A stretch of DNA of 64,000 bases from the NCBI GenBank assembly GCA_022410635.1, contig JAJVDF010000365.1, positions 539,948 to 603,947 on the forward strand, written 5' to 3'. This document shows, piece after piece, positions 11,801 to 26,800 of this stretch. The translations under genes and the position numbers were made by a program. Source of the DNA: Tretioscincus oriximinensis (taxonomy: Eukaryota; Chordata; Lepidosauria; Squamata; Gymnophthalmidae). The notes beneath the pieces are model-generated. The model ran no database searches. It worked only from the letters and a program-made list of their open reading frames with translations, and was not told the origin of the DNA. The stretch's first letter is position 1. Each line of letters starts with the position of its first letter.

Positions 11801-14800
11801 AGCGACAACATCTCGTGGACTGGATAAACGTCCTCGGCAGGCCACATGTGGCCCATAGGCCATAGTTTCAGGACCCCTGCTCTAGAGGCTTGCCAGGCTT
11901 CCAACGCCTGGTAAAAACGTACCTATTCACCCAAGCTTTTGACTCCTAAGCTCCCGATGCATTTGTCCTTCCATGGAGGGAGGGAGGGAATTTTGATAAT
12001 AAAAAAAATTGTATTGCTTTTAGTCTTCATGACACTAGGCCGCCCTAAAACTGCCGGATAAATGTCCTCTATATCTCTGGAATTAAAACTGTATGGAGGT
12101 ATGCACAGAGATGCTGGAGTTCATCAGTGGAGCAAGTGGCCTGGAAAGCAGGTCACTGGTTCAACCCCCATCCTCGCCCTAGAAGTAGCAAGTCTCTGCA
12201 AAAGCTCACGCTCCCTACTTTTTCTTTGTTAGTATCGAAGGTGCTACCTTGTTAGATTTTCTGCAGCCAGAACAAACATGCCTGTTTCTTTGAAATCCTC
12301 ATTTCAGGAAGTTTGGGTGACTGATCTAGAATGGGAATCTTGAAAACCCTTCGGCCTGATCCACAATGGGCCAGTTCCTAAGCTGAGGTTTCCTTGCTTC
12401 TAAATGCTTACCTGCACAAGCCTCCATTGCAACGTTGTGAGGTTGAGCAACCAGAAATCACTGGCCACGCCATCAGCTGTTAGCCCACCCAGGACATACA
12501 TTGCTTTGCAGGAAGGGATATAAGCTGCTGCATGGAAATACCGAGGGTTGGGCCCAGGGCCTCTGTCCTCCGTCCCTGCCAGCATTTGAGTCCAACGGCG
12601 CTCAGCGATCGAGTATCTGGGGAGAGATGGTGCCATTTACTGTGAAGACCAAAAAGATAATAGTCAGACAAGAAAGGAATCCCAAGGAGTACAGAAAGAA
12701 AGGGGTCTTACCTATATACGTTTCCCAGCATTCCCTCACGCAGCGACATGCCCCCAAACATCCACAGTGTATTATCTGGCCCCTCCACCATGGTGTGGCC
12801 CAGGCGGTGAAGAAAGCGACTGGCTGTGTCCTTAAAAGATATGGCAAAGTTAGATTCAACATAGCATTCTCAAGACTTTGGTTCTCCTACTCTGTAGCTT
12901 CCATCCACCCTGAAAAAGGGAGAAGTGGGCAACAGAGGCTGGAGGGCCCAGTCATGAAGGGAGTGAATCAGGAAGGTTGGTAGGCTTCAGTCTATCTTTG
13001 GAAACTGAAGGACAGAAGTATCCAAGTGCTCTCACTGAGAGGTGACAGAAGGACTGGATTGGCTCCGCCCACAAGACAGCTGAAGACTTATTCAGAGGCA
13101 GAGCTTCTGTCGCCCTCTGCTGAGACCAATGAAAACTACCCAGTATGCATGCAGGCACGGATAGCTCAGTCGCTTAGGAATCCGTCTCTCGCCTGGGAGA
13201 TGGGGTTTGGAAGCCCTGTGTGGGACGTGGGGAGGGGTGAGCACCTTCCACTAGCCTGTAGCTCTAGCCAATCCAGCTATTCGAAAGCATGAATTGCAAG
13301 AAATTGCAACTGACTGCAAGTAGATATATGGGAACCACTACAGCCTGGTGGGGAAGATAGAATGGAAGCCTTCGAGCAAAATATATTCTTGTAAGCTGCT
13401 TTGAGTCACTTTGAAAGGTGAGAAAAGCGGGGTATAAGAACCAAGTTCTTCTTCTTCTTCCCTCCAATCTCCAGAGAACAGGAGGCAATGGTCAAAACAT
13501 TCTTAGTCAGCGATGTGTTACGTTACTATATTTATATATCACATGGAACCAGAACTAGGGTGCCCTATGGAATTTAATGGGCAGGAGAGTTAAGAACAAC
13601 AGGGGGAAGTATCTTTTCACTCAGAAAGTTACTGATCTATGGAATGTTCTACAAGAAGTGGTGACAGAAACCAGCCACCATGACTTCAAGAAAGGATTAG
13701 ACAAATTCATGGAGACCAAGTGCATCAATGGACGAGAGACAGGCAGGAATTCTCCACAAAGACATTTATAGGAAGGCAAGAGCTTGTGAAGGTTTTGCCT
13801 CCTTCTGCTTGACATGCAACTGGTGGGCAACAATGTGAGGCAGAATACTAGGTGGGCTGTGGTCTGATCCAACAAAGTTCCTCTTATGTTTTTCATTCTT
13901 ATGATGAGACTCATCAAAAAAATAAATATGAGAAACTATGATACATAAAGCTGAAACCTCAATTGTCTTTCCACCCCTGGATCAGAAGTTCTGCTACCAA
14001 AAGGAGCAAGATACTGGCGCTCATGCACCACTCATGGGTGCTGCTTCAGAGCTAGAGCTTCTGCTCCAGGCCAGCCGGCCCCATGCCCCCCATGGCCACC
14101 AGTCCATTGGCTTCCCAGACACCAAGCCACTTCCCAGCTTATACATGGAGAAGGTAACAAAAGACAGGGGAGGAGAGAGAGGAGGAATGAGCTCACTGAC
14201 TAGTAAAGAACATAAGAAGAACCATTCTGGATCAGGCCACAGGCCATGGATATGGGCAACCCATGAACATGAGCAAACCAAGAACGGTTTACAGCATGAA
14301 AATTGACCCCACTGTGTGACTTAAAAAGCCCCAGAAATCACTACCAGATAAAGTTTCCTCAACTTCAAAGGAGGCTTACGGCTTAGACATTACTTACAGC
14401 TGTCAACTGGGTGTCAAGCAAGGTCTCCCAGATTATCTTCCCTGCGTCCAGCATAATGGAACAGTCTGAGCCAGCAAAGGTTTCATTACAGATGCACAGT
14501 CCAAGTGTCTGGGAGAAGACAGGACAAGCCAAAGAGATGAGGACAAGGTCAGATCCACAGGAGAATATACAAGTTTAATAAGCAGAGTATTAGGGAGTAT
14601 GTGGCCTTAGCAAAACAACAAAGGTCTCCCCAAAACAAGAATAAAACCAAGAATAGCACAAATACAATAGAAGCAAATATAAATGTAAAGAAAATATAAT
14701 GTAAATAAACTACCGTATTTTTCGGTATATAAGACACACTTTATTTCTCCCAAAAGTGGGGTGAAAATGCTTGTGTGCCTTATGGTCCAAATGCAGCAAA

Positions 14801-17800
14801 ATTCTCTCCCAATGTAGAAAATGTTCATAAATGTAGTAGCAGCTCAAATGTGGAAAAAAAACCTCAGAACATTTTTCCATATTTTTCTCCTATTAAATGT
14901 AGGTGTGTCTTATAGTCCAAAAATATGGTATATAACATTATAACAAATGTATACACTTCTTATACAATCAAAATCCAAGAATAATAGCTAAAATTCTAAT
15001 AAAGCCATCATATATCACAAAATGTAAAAGAATGTCCACTTAAAATGATAACTGGAGGTCCAAGGCTTCTTGACTTGAGTTTTGCAAGTGGCCAGACACG
15101 TTTCAACTCAGGTCTTCTTCAGTGGCATAACTGCAACTGTTTACCATTGCTAAGTTTTGGGAAGAGTTTTGGGATCGAACCAGCAAACCTCAGCTTTCCA
15201 GGTAGTTTTATTTACCACTGAGCACACCAGTGTTGTTCAGTAAATGCCTTCCTTCTGCTGCTGCTACCATATTTGAACAGTACAACTAACTTAGATGTTT
15301 CTATGGTATGAACCAGCTTTGATATGACTAAAAGCATCTTAAGGAAACTAACTAGGAAAATGAACTAAGAGCTGGACAAATGCAGTCACAGGCCTGATTT
15401 GCACTTGGACTTCTTCTGTCCCAGGAACTGGACTAACTCAGGCTCTGCTGTGGCCAAGTGAGAATAAAGCTTCTTATTCTTCCTCTTTTTCCCTCTCTGC
15501 GTGGAACCAAATTAGTCCCCGAAACTTCCAAGCAACTGTCTCCCTTTCCCATTAAAACCACGTCAAGCTGTAGATTTTCACTGGATAAATTATTCTGGAT
15601 AAATACACATCTGTGCCCAAAATACCCTTTTGCTCACCTTGTTGCAAATCCCCTGCCCTGCGTGGGCACTGCAATTGCCCGGACACACCTGCAGCTGACA
15701 GCTGGGTCCCGTGTAGCCCCCCCTGCAGATGCAGCGCCCCTCCTGGCACACCTGGTTGGCATGGCAACTGTGTCGGCAGTGATGCACGGTGTAAGTGGCA
15801 TTGAAACCTGAGGCTTTACTGCAGTTTGCCTCGTAGTAAATTACCAGAAGGCCTGGAACGATGGTGGAGAAAAGAAGAAACACAACTGCAGTGAAAAGAG
15901 TTTTGTTTCAGAAAGATAATATTTATTTATTTTTACTTAAGGCACCAACGATGGGGTGGGAGTAAGATGGACATTCACAACAATGCCATAAAATCACATT
16001 CATCAACTGCTGGGCCTTTTCAGGGCTGACTAATAAAAAGGGATTTACACATTTATAAATTTCTAAAAAAAGTCTCCTTCAGTTCAGACCTCCCCACGCC
16101 CAATGATCTGACAGCCAAGTTCTCTTAGTTGTAACGCCCCCTTAAGGGGGTAAGAGGACATGGCAAGAGATGTACCAAGTTATCCGCATCGTATGTTTTC
16201 AGATGACTAGGAAAGACACACTCCTTTTCCTGGCCTTCAAGGAGGCCCTGATAATATTTCAATCCATCTTTTTTATCTGTTACTACCAATATTTTATTGT
16301 GCTCCTCACTGAGACTTTCAGGAATGTGAGCAGTATAGAAATATAATGCTATATTATATAATCCGTTAGTCTTAATGTGTTGCTCATGACGCACTCAATT
16401 TTTTATATGCCACTCGCTTGTCAGAATGCCTCTTCAAGTGGAACTCAAAAGGACCAAGAAGAAGAAGAAGAGGAAGAACTGGGTTCTTATACCCCGCTCT
16501 TCTCACCTTTCAAAGGGACTCAAAGTGGCTTACAAGGGTATTTTTGCCCGAACGCTCACATTTTATCTTCCCCACCAGGCTATGGTGGTTCCCATGTATC
16601 TACTTGCAGCCAGTAGCAATTTCTTGCAATTCTTGCTTTTGAATAGCCGGATTGGCTAGAGCTGCAGGCTAGTGGAAGGTGCTCACCCCTCCCCACGTCC
16701 CACACAGGGCTTCGAAAACCCATCTCCCAGCTGAGAGACGATTCCTTAGTAACTGAGCTATCCGTGCCTATTATTAGAATTTATTACCAATAATAAATTC
16801 TACTTCTGCCTCACTCCACCACCAACCACAGCAGGAAGTGCATCTGGCAAAGGAGTGAGTCATGACACACCTGAGCAAATAGCCACCAATAGGGGAAGCA
16901 ACTGGGCAAAAAAGCCAGGCAGCAAGCAACTTCTTTAAAGCTCACTATTTTTTTTTCACAATGGGCATAATTGTCACTATATATACTTCCTGGAGTCACT
17001 TTAGCAGCTGATGGCTGTGATTGGACAGTATTTGGAGGAATCCCAGGGCCTGGATTGAGGTCATCAATGTTTTAAAGCCAGGGCCAGGTTGGCAGCAGTT
17101 GCCATGAAACCCGGTCCAGCACAAACAGGGAAGGACTAACACAGAAAGAGGGATGAAAGAAAATGAAGGGGGGAGGAAGAATAAACTGGACACACACTGG
17201 TTTCCATTAAACTCGGGCAAGGGGCTTATTTCACTGATCTTGCATTGAAGCACATTCTCAGCCAGAACTTTGGAGTTTCTCCATCCACCTACCTGAGGCA
17301 GCCTCTATAGTGATAGGACGGAGGCGGCCCTGGCTGCAAAATGCTCCAATCAAAGTGCGGTCCAGTTGAATCAGGCCTGTGTCCAGGAAAGCCGGCAGCC
17401 CATCGAAGACATAGACATAGTTATTCTAGGAAGGCAACAGAAGTTGGCAGTGGTAAGTTGATAAAAATTCAACACTCCAGAGAGACTGCCATGTTTCAGT
17501 TCATCTCCAGTTCCATTCCAGATTTAAACAGATGCTACAAGTCAACTCAAATGCATTTTATCCTGGGTTTCTTCCTCAGCCATATACCAGCATATATAGG
17601 GAAGTATGAAAACTGTGTTTGCCAATCCGGGTTTGAAGTTGCAGAATTTATAAAATCACCTGGGATCTGTCACCTCCTTTTATAGTGGGCCGTTGTCTTT
17701 CCGGGTCCCCATAGGACAGACTATTTATAACAAGCTCTGTTCCTGAATAGTACTGAGACTTCATGCATGATGGGAAGTGTAAACTTGTCAGAGTGTTGCA

Positions 17801-20800
17801 ATGTAAACAGATGCTAGCTGGGAAATAGTAAGGAGTACTGCAATGAAAACACATTAGCCCAGGGAAGTAGATGCCCAGGAGAGGAACAGGAGCAAATTTG
17901 TCAGAATTCATACCAGAGAGAAGAGCCTTTTCACAGCAAACCCTTTCTCCCACCTTCCTTTTCATTTCCTCCTACTGATATGTCAATGTTACATGTGTAT
18001 TGTTAGCAAATGCCTTCTCTGAGCTGTTATTCCTGGCCCTACAGAATTAACTGCCTAGTCCCCAACCACCTATTGATACCCGACCCCCCAACATCCATGC
18101 TCACCATGCAGAGAGTATCTGGTTGAATAGTGAGGGTGACGGTCGGGCAGGTCTGCTCAGGCTGGCAGGGCTTCATGCCACCGGCAGTAGATAAGACCCA
18201 GACACAGTATGAAAGTCCACCAGGTGGAGGGCCCCCAGAACGCTGAGAGCTCAAGGAAGAGGAGGAAGACAGATTGGATAGCAAGGTGCGGCCCAAGCAC
18301 TCCTGGTAGCAAACGCCCCCGTTTCTGAAGGGTAAAAATCAAGAGAGGACCAAGTCAGCTGACACATGGCCTGAGCAAAACCTCACATAGGACTAACCTC
18401 AGGAAATCACCACTTTTCCCAATGGTACACACTTAGCCTTATTCTGCCCCAGGAAGCAGACTAAGAGGCCTGCGATCTTCATACCATTCAGGATTAACAC
18501 GGGCCTTCTAGATACTGTTTTATACTGCTTTTAATGTTAGTTTTGTGTTGTTGCTGGCTGCCCTGAGAACTTTGGGTGTAGGGCGGGGTATAAAGGTAAA
18601 TAAATTAATACATAAATAAATACATAAATAAATAAATAACGGCTCTTGTAGTCTAGAATCGCATGTGTACTGTAGGCCCTATAGACCACTTGCTGGAACA
18701 AAGTAAGACCAAGTGCAAATTAGGCCATAGTATTTATCTGAGCCAGGTTAGTGTAGTGGTTAGAGTGCTGGACTCTTATCTGGTAGTCTCCCGGTTTGAT
18801 TCCCCACTCCTCCATGAAAGCCAGCTGGTTGACCTTGGCCAGTCACAGTTCTTTAGAACTCTCTTAGCCCCACATACTTCACAGGGTGTCTGTTGTGGAG
18901 AAAGCAACAAAAAGGTATGTGCACCACCCTTTGGTTGGTCACCCTGAGACCTTCTGGTATAGGGCGGGATATAAGTACAAATAAATAAATAATAATAAAT
19001 CTGCAGACCATTTTGTAAGAAGGCCCTTGCTGTTCAACACTCACCCCCAGAGAAAGTGATGGCGGGACTGAAGGTCTTTCTCAACGTCTCAGAATTAAAA
19101 GATTTTAAATGAGATAGCCATCTTGGAAGAAAGGTGGAAAATAAATTCCACAGAGATTCAATAGCTGAGGAGGAGAAACCCGGGACAGGGACTATTCAGT
19201 GGTGGCCCCCAGATTCTTAAATAGATTCCTTCCTGAGGCACACCAGGCATATTCTCGATATGTTTGGAAGACTGATGAAGATATACTTCTTCACTCTGGT
19301 TTCTACTGAGGAAATGTCTTCCTCTCCCCACATTCAGCTATTATTTTAGTATGTTATCAACTGTCTTGTTGCAGCTTGGACCGGACTGGGCAGCAGCAGC
19401 CTCCAGCAACGTGTGTTACATCATGCTGGGCCCCATGGCTCAGACAGCTGCAGTGGCAAGAAGGATGGGGTTTAGGGTTCGCGGCATGGCGATTGGCCAA
19501 TAATGTCCCTTACAGGTGATATGTTAATTTCTCTTGCATTGAGCAACAATCATTGCAACATAATTTATGAATGTATGTTATTATTTTTAGTACGTTAATT
19601 TTAGATTGTGCTTCTATTCCTATACTCTGCCCCAAGACCTTCAGGACTAAAGGTTGATAAAAATGAAAGTACAGTAATACATAATAAATACATTAATAGA
19701 AAGTATAAACACAATCGCTGTACTCCAGATCAAGTCTGCTTGCCCCTCTCACCTGGGGTCCCCATAGTATCCAGGAGCGCAGCGCTCACAGTGAAGCCCC
19801 TCTGTGGGTGGAGCGCAATAGCAAGCCCCTGTGGAGCTGTGGCAATAACCCAGCTCCTCCAGGCCATGCCCGTTGCAGGCGCATTTGCGGCAGCCACTCT
19901 GGTCTGTGGCATTCCCGTAGCTGCCTGGCCGGCAAAGATGACAGTGCTCACCATACGTCCAATCTGTGAAGAAAATCAGATTGAGAAGCAAAATGTGAGG
20001 CCTGGCAACACCTGGCAGTAAATAAACCAAACTCAATGCACAGAAGATTGTGCAAAAGTGATTCATTCAGCTCAGGAGGAACAATGAAATTTAATCTTGA
20101 CCAGAGGAACTACATTCTCCTTTATATATGGTTTCTAGCTAGGCTACAACCAATGAGGCCTTTTCCCTCTACATAATTAGGGGCACCACCAAATTTAGTC
20201 AATCCCTCTACTGCCCCTAGTGAAGCCAACGGTATATTAACATATTTGCAGTGGACACAAGCCAATGCCAAGAAGAATTACATACCAATCTAAATATCAT
20301 AACTATATATAGACAAAGACTGTTGAGAAAGATGGGGGGGGGGGGGGGGAAGAGTCAAGGATGTGAAGGATTATCTACAAATACAGGCCTATACAACTTG
20401 GGGCCGTGGTACCTTGAAGAATGCCTCGCCTTTTATAATTCAGGAAGAGTCCTAACATCATCTAAAGAAATCTTATTCTGTTCCATATAATTCATAATCC
20501 CATGTTATGATAGCTCACAACTGAGTCTTTTTAGCGGTGACCCCCTTGAATGCTCACAGTTGGGTCTTCTCCATGGTAAGAACATTCCTGTGGAAATGGC
20601 CTCCCCTCTTCGAGATACGCATAAACATAAATACTTTGGTTCAGTTCTGAACTGACATTCATGGATTCACTATACATGCTGCCCAGCTTCAGAACATTCT
20701 TAGATTTATTTGCACTCCACTCAGTTTCTCTTTTTGTTTTGTTTTCTATTTCTATTTTTATGTTTAAATGCTTTTATCCTCTGTAAAATTTGATAAGGTA

Positions 20801-23800
20801 AATTGACCAATCATTAAAGTTATTTATTCATTCTTCACTTTTCTGCATATTTGACTGAAGCACTTTCACCTGGCTGCATCTCTTTCCTTCAGGCATTTCC
20901 CTCTGTACTTTAGCTGCATTTATCATCTAGTTAATCCCCATACCACATCTACATATTCTTTGTCATCTTCTTCAGTTTCCTATAAAGTCTGTTTCTGACA
21001 TTGCTCCCCTAGAATCTACAAAAGCTCATGCCACCTGCCTTTTTCTTATTGGTCTCCAAGTGCTATTAATCCCTTGCTGGACATTCATGGATTCAGTTCG
21101 AACGGAAGCGAAGAGGCTTACCTCAGGTTCGCTTCAACCATTTTTTCCCACAGTAGTGATTCAGCTTGTGTGCAAACTGTAAACCAACTGAACCGCTATG
21201 CCTGCTGCTTGTGAGGCATCTACACTCACAACATATAGGCACCTTTTACATTGCCTGTGTGGAAATTAGATTCTCTCCTAGATCATTCAATTTTTAATGT
21301 GTTTTAGCTGCCAACTTCACTCTGTTTTTATCCTTGTTTCAAAATGCCTTTGTACACCACTTTCAATCATAGAGTTGGAAGGACCTCCAGGGCCATGGGG
21401 TCTAACCCCCTGTTCCATGCAGGATTTAGTAAACCTTCCCAGACAGATGGCTGCCCAGCTTGTTTGAAGACTTCCAGCGAAGGAAAACTCACCATCTTCT
21501 GTGGCAATCTGTTCCACTGGTTGATCACCCTTACGGTCAGGAAGTTTTTTCCCCGATATCCAATCAAAATCGACACCCTTGCAGTTTCATCCCATTGTTT
21601 CTAGTCCTTCCATATGCCCATGAGACCAAAGTTGATCCCTCTGCTCTATGGCAGCCCTTCAGATATCTGTGGCCATCTATCAGGTCTTCTCCCAGTTTCC
21701 TCTTTTGCAGACTAAACATCCTGACATCCTTTAACTATTCCTCATAGGACATGGATTCCCTGCTATTCACCATCCTTGTAACTCTGTTTTGAACCTGCTC
21801 CAGTTTAAACTGGGGTGCCCAGTAAGAACAAAGGTGAGGAGAACAGAGAATCCTGTACAGCAGACAGGGCCTTCTTCTGATACTATAGACGAGAAGGAGG
21901 AACAGTTGGATATTCCCTATTATGCTGCACAAAGAAAAGAAATAGACTCAGCCGTGTCTAATTAGAAGAGTAAGAATCTCGTTTTCATATCCCACCATTC
22001 TCAGCCAAAGGGACTCAAAAGCGGTGTACAAGATTGTTTTTTTGCCAGAAGGCTCACATCTATTCTGTCTTCCCCACCATGTGGTGGCGGTACCCATTAA
22101 TCTTCTCGCAAATGTTTTTGCTTTCGAACAGCTGGGTTGGCCCAAACTTCCTCTCCATGGCTAACGCAAGGGCTTCAAATTTTAGTATCTCTGTTGAATC
22201 ACTAAGCTCTTAACCTCTGTGCCTCTTAAGTCAGCTGAGAAATGCCAAGCAAAAAAGCAATGCCCAAGCTCCATCTGCCCTGAAAGGTCTACAGTTAAAA
22301 GTCAAGCATTGCTGGCAACTGACCACCTTTGTCTTGTGTGTTTGATGATCTTTCTTTTCCAGTTATCCCAGCTGGAGTTACTTTCTGCACTAGTTTTTGC
22401 CAGTTAGTGTAACCTGTGTGAGGACTGTTATTTAATGTTTTATGTCTGCAGAGAAGACCTTTCCCAGTTCATTTCAGAGATCTCCATTAGTCTTGTATTT
22501 AAAGACGGACACTTTGAGGGGGCAGAGTGGGGGGGCAGACACAACCCCTCAATAAAAAAAGAGGGACAAGGAAAATGTGACTCACGTTGACACTCGTCGC
22601 AAACTCCTGGCCCTCTGGCTTCACAGCTACTGTGGAAATGGCACCCGCAATCTAAATTGCATTGCACCCCACTAGGTGGTGGGGTGGCCCCCCTGATAAT
22701 CTCAGAGGTCCAGCCTAAGTCACACAAGCAAGTGAAGTTTGGTGCCCCACTGCACTCTCCGTGAGCGCACTCGTCATAGCAGCTGAGGTAAGAGAAGGGA
22801 AGGTGAGAAAAACAGAAGAGACATAAAATGGTCATTGAAAAAGGTTCGTTCCCATGGCAATGTACTTTAGCCACCTAAAAAGCCCTTTGCTTGGGCCTAT
22901 CTTTTTCTATAAATAAAGCCCATCTTGGCTATCGGATTTTTGTCCAATTGCAGCACCTGGAGGAGGGCATGTGATGCCTCCCATACACACTGCTTGCGAA
23001 GCATCAACTCAGCTAAAGCTGCGCTGAGGAGGGGAGTGGGGAGCTGCCCTCCCCTCACCGCCATATTGGCCACCCCTTGACATGCCACTGGCCTACCATG
23101 TGTCAGCTGTAGCCATACTTGCCTTTCCAAATGCCACTTCTAGTATAATGTAACAGAACCTTCTCATTTATGACTGACCCCTTCACAACACAGTGGATAA
23201 TTAATTAAACTTAAAAATGATCCCTGCTGTTATTATCAGCAATATACTGTCTAGGAAAAAACTCTGCCCCTTACTATTTGAAGTAAAAGCGCATTCTTTT
23301 CCCACTTACGTCTGATTGCAGTAGGCAACCCCATCACCTGCAAAGCCTCGATTACAGTGACATTCGAAGGAGTCGAGTGTATTCTTGCAACTGGCAAAGG
23401 GATGGCAGTTAGCCAGTCCTAGACGGCACTCATCCACATCTGGGCACTGTCCGTATGACCACTGGGCAGGATGGGCTGGAGGTAGCCCATGGGAATCCCA
23501 GAGAGCCACTGAGCAATTCAGGAAAGTGTTCAGGCCTGAAAAATCTCCAGGAAGACACCTGCAGAGGAAGGCAACACAGCTCAGCCTGATGACAGCAACT
23601 CCAATTGTCTCTTTCTTTAGTTCATTTTTTATATATTATTATATCTCTATGTATATTTCCTGGATTCACAACAGTCCCTGAAGGCTCTGCGATTGGACAA
23701 TATTTGGACGAATCCTAGGGACTGGAGTGATGTCATCAACATTCTAAAGCTAGAGCCAAGCAGCAGTGGTTGCCCTGGAACCTGGCCTAGCACAGCAGAA

Positions 23801-26800
23801 ACAACAAAGAAGGAACAAAACAAGAAGAGGGAAGGAGGAATATGAAGTGGGGGGGGGGGGGGAGAGAGTAAGCTAGACACACACATGCCCGTTGTATTAA
23901 ACTTAGGCAACGGAGTTATTCTACTAGTTAACTTGTTTTCTTTCTTAACAGATACCAAAAACAAAATACCTCTCGAGTGAAGCAACAAAGGACAACTGGG
24001 GATCCTAACATCCTGGATTTTTTGCTGAGGCAAATTGCACCCTCTATCATTCCTAAGATGACCTGCACCCCTTTTCACTTCCAAAGAATCCTTGTGAAAG
24101 ATGATAAAACAGAGGAAGAGAAACCATTCTCTCCAATTCTAATCTCATCTGCCTAAAGTAGGTTGTCTGGCAGAAAGCCAGCAGAAGGACTGGGGTAGTT
24201 AAAGACCTGGGAGGTACTATTTGTTGCCTTTTCTGCTGGAGCACCAGATCAACCTATTGGTTCAGGCATCCCTTCCCGATCCATCTTCTGTGAACTCACC
24301 TGCCTAAGGTAGGGTTGTCTGAATTGCCACACCAACCACACTCAAAGTTCTGCAGGCACTCACGGCACGTGTTGAACCGTGTGCAATCAAGGCACTGTGG
24401 CACAGAATGAACACTGAAACATAAAGGGAATGAAAAGAGATTACATCATGGCTTCCACAATTTTATGTACAAAAAATATCTTACCGAATCAGGCTCTTCA
24501 TTAAGAGTTTTGGTCCCCGTTTCAATACCTTACCTCACCCATTTTTTCATTTGCATACCCTCGCTAGATTATTTTCCATAAACAACACTACTCATATTAG
24601 GAAAACAAGGAAAACACCGCTTCTGTTGCTTTCTCTACAACAGACACCCTGTGAAGTGTCTAAATCTTTAGAGAGTTCTAAAGATTGGCACACTGAAACG
24701 TCATCTGAATTTTCCAGATGGGGAGGAGAGGAGCCAAATCTCTCAGGAAAAAACTGAGAAGGCATCCCTGATGTGCTTCCTTTCTCTAAGGTCATTCATA
24801 CCGTCACTGTTTTCAGCAACTTAGACAACCACACTCTATAACAACAAACTGCTTTTGTAATACGTGCCTTCATTTGCATAAACAACCAGCACATTTTACA
24901 ATGGTAAATCCATAAGAATGTAAGAGGAGCCCTGCTGAATCGGGACGGAGCCCTAGATGGATTATTATGTTTGTATAATGTCCAGTACTCAGCGTCATAC
25001 AGTGGACCACCAATTGTCCCTGGGCAGTCTGGAACAGAAGGTCAAATCTTCAACTGTTCTCAAAGCCCTGCAAATGGTTTTGCAGGAGTACTGCCTGTTG
25101 CTCCATCTCAGAGGCAGCATCAAGACATCCATCCTGGCCTTGGTTGAAGTCTAGAATGCACCAAGAGCAAACACCAAACTGTTTTCAATTAACATTGTTA
25201 TCTTAACGGTTTTTTTCCTACCATTATTCAGGGTTGGGGTTGTTTTGCATACTCCTCGGTATCTCCATTTGTATTCAGTGGGGCTATGCAAACTCCAGAT
25301 TGGGAATTGCTGTCCTACCTTATAACTTTGTAACACTGACATTTCTACCAAAGAACCCAAGATGACCCATATCATGCTTCTCCCCTCCATTTGATCTTTA
25401 CAACAACCTTGTAAGTTGTGGATTTTCCGATCTAGATGACAAGCATTTTATGTAAGCCTCGGCTTAGCTTAAGCAACACCATCTTAGATTTATAGCCAAC
25501 AAATATTAAGCTTGTATGAAGGGACAAAGTGCACCAAACAAGTAGGAAACCACAGAATGTTCTGTACAACGGATAGGTAAGTGTCAGGGGGATACGGTAC
25601 AACCATAAAGAGGAACATTCAGACCCTTTCGGGGAAGTAGGAACAATCTGTTGAAACCACAATGCATCAACAAGCAAGTGCTGGGTGGAGAGCTCAGCAG
25701 TATGGATTATGACGTTTGCATAATGTGCCTGTTGCTGATTCGCTTTTGCTATGTTACGTATAAATCAATCATAACTAATCCGATTGCCATATAAAACCAG
25801 GTGTCTGGCATTGCAGAGCCTTTTCTGGTGAAATAACTCTTCACTGTGTTCCAGGCTCCAGTTTGTCAGTGATCTTTCTTTAACAAAGGAGCTAGCAGCA
25901 CTTTGAGACTAACTTGAGTAAAGTGGGTGGCATAAGTTTTCTAACTCAAGTTAGTCTCAAAGTGCTGCTAGCTCCTTTGCTGGACTTTCTACTAGACTAA
26001 CATGGGTTTGGATTTGAACACTGGGAGTCACTGAATTCTATCCTGGTACTTGAAAGTCCTAGATAGATGGAAAAGAAGGAAGAAGCAGGCCAAGAGCCAA
26101 TGTAGTTTTGTGGGTAATCTACACTGGCTTTTGGCCAGTGACACACACAACCTACCTGTCGTACCACCCACGGCAGTCTCCATAGGGGTATTTGGCCAGG
26201 TAGGCAGCAAAGAAGAAGCAATTGCGGGTAGATTGGCACCATGCGCACTGGCTAGAATTGGAAAGGCACTCAGAACAACTGGTTCGCCTGGGAGGAAAGA
26301 GAAAAATGGAACCGATTTCTTAATGACTTCATCTTGGGACTTCCAAAGATCTTTCAACAACTCTTTCTTGCCTTCCACTCAGGATTCAAATCTGGCTTCC
26401 TGGCACCCCACCTTGAGAAAAGGCTCAAACTCAAAGTGCTTCTTTGTGATTGGCTAAGCGAGGTCACATGATGGCTTCCAAGCATTTTCTGGATTCACTA
26501 GAATGCTGGCTCCCAGACCTGGATCTCTAAAAATAGGTTGATCCTAGGTTGCCTTATCACAGTTATAATACACTTTGCCTCCTGCCATGAAATATTTCTC
26601 CCAGCTCCTGGCTTGTACCAGAGCCTAACCGCAGGCCACTCATGGCTTTCAGGATTCCTAGTCTGGCATGGAGGCTGCCGATATATTTCCCTAATATGTC
26701 ACTTACTGGTTGCAGAGTTTGGGGCAGTCCTTAGGAGAGCGAATAGCACTGAGAAGGCGCCCCCGGCGGCTGCAAAGGAAGTCCCCTTTCTTACTGCTGT

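Noticed and set aside
12501..12983. 160-residue plus ORF
   Set aside because: Antisense to two kelch exons; no independent family signature.
13158..13230. A tRNA-Lys gene
   Set aside because: The A box is good, but the B box is decayed, the cloverleaf cannot close and a SINE body follows.
18742..18815. A tRNA gene at the Sauria-like SINE head
   Set aside because: Promoter boxes only; no acceptor stem, and the SINE body and tail follow.
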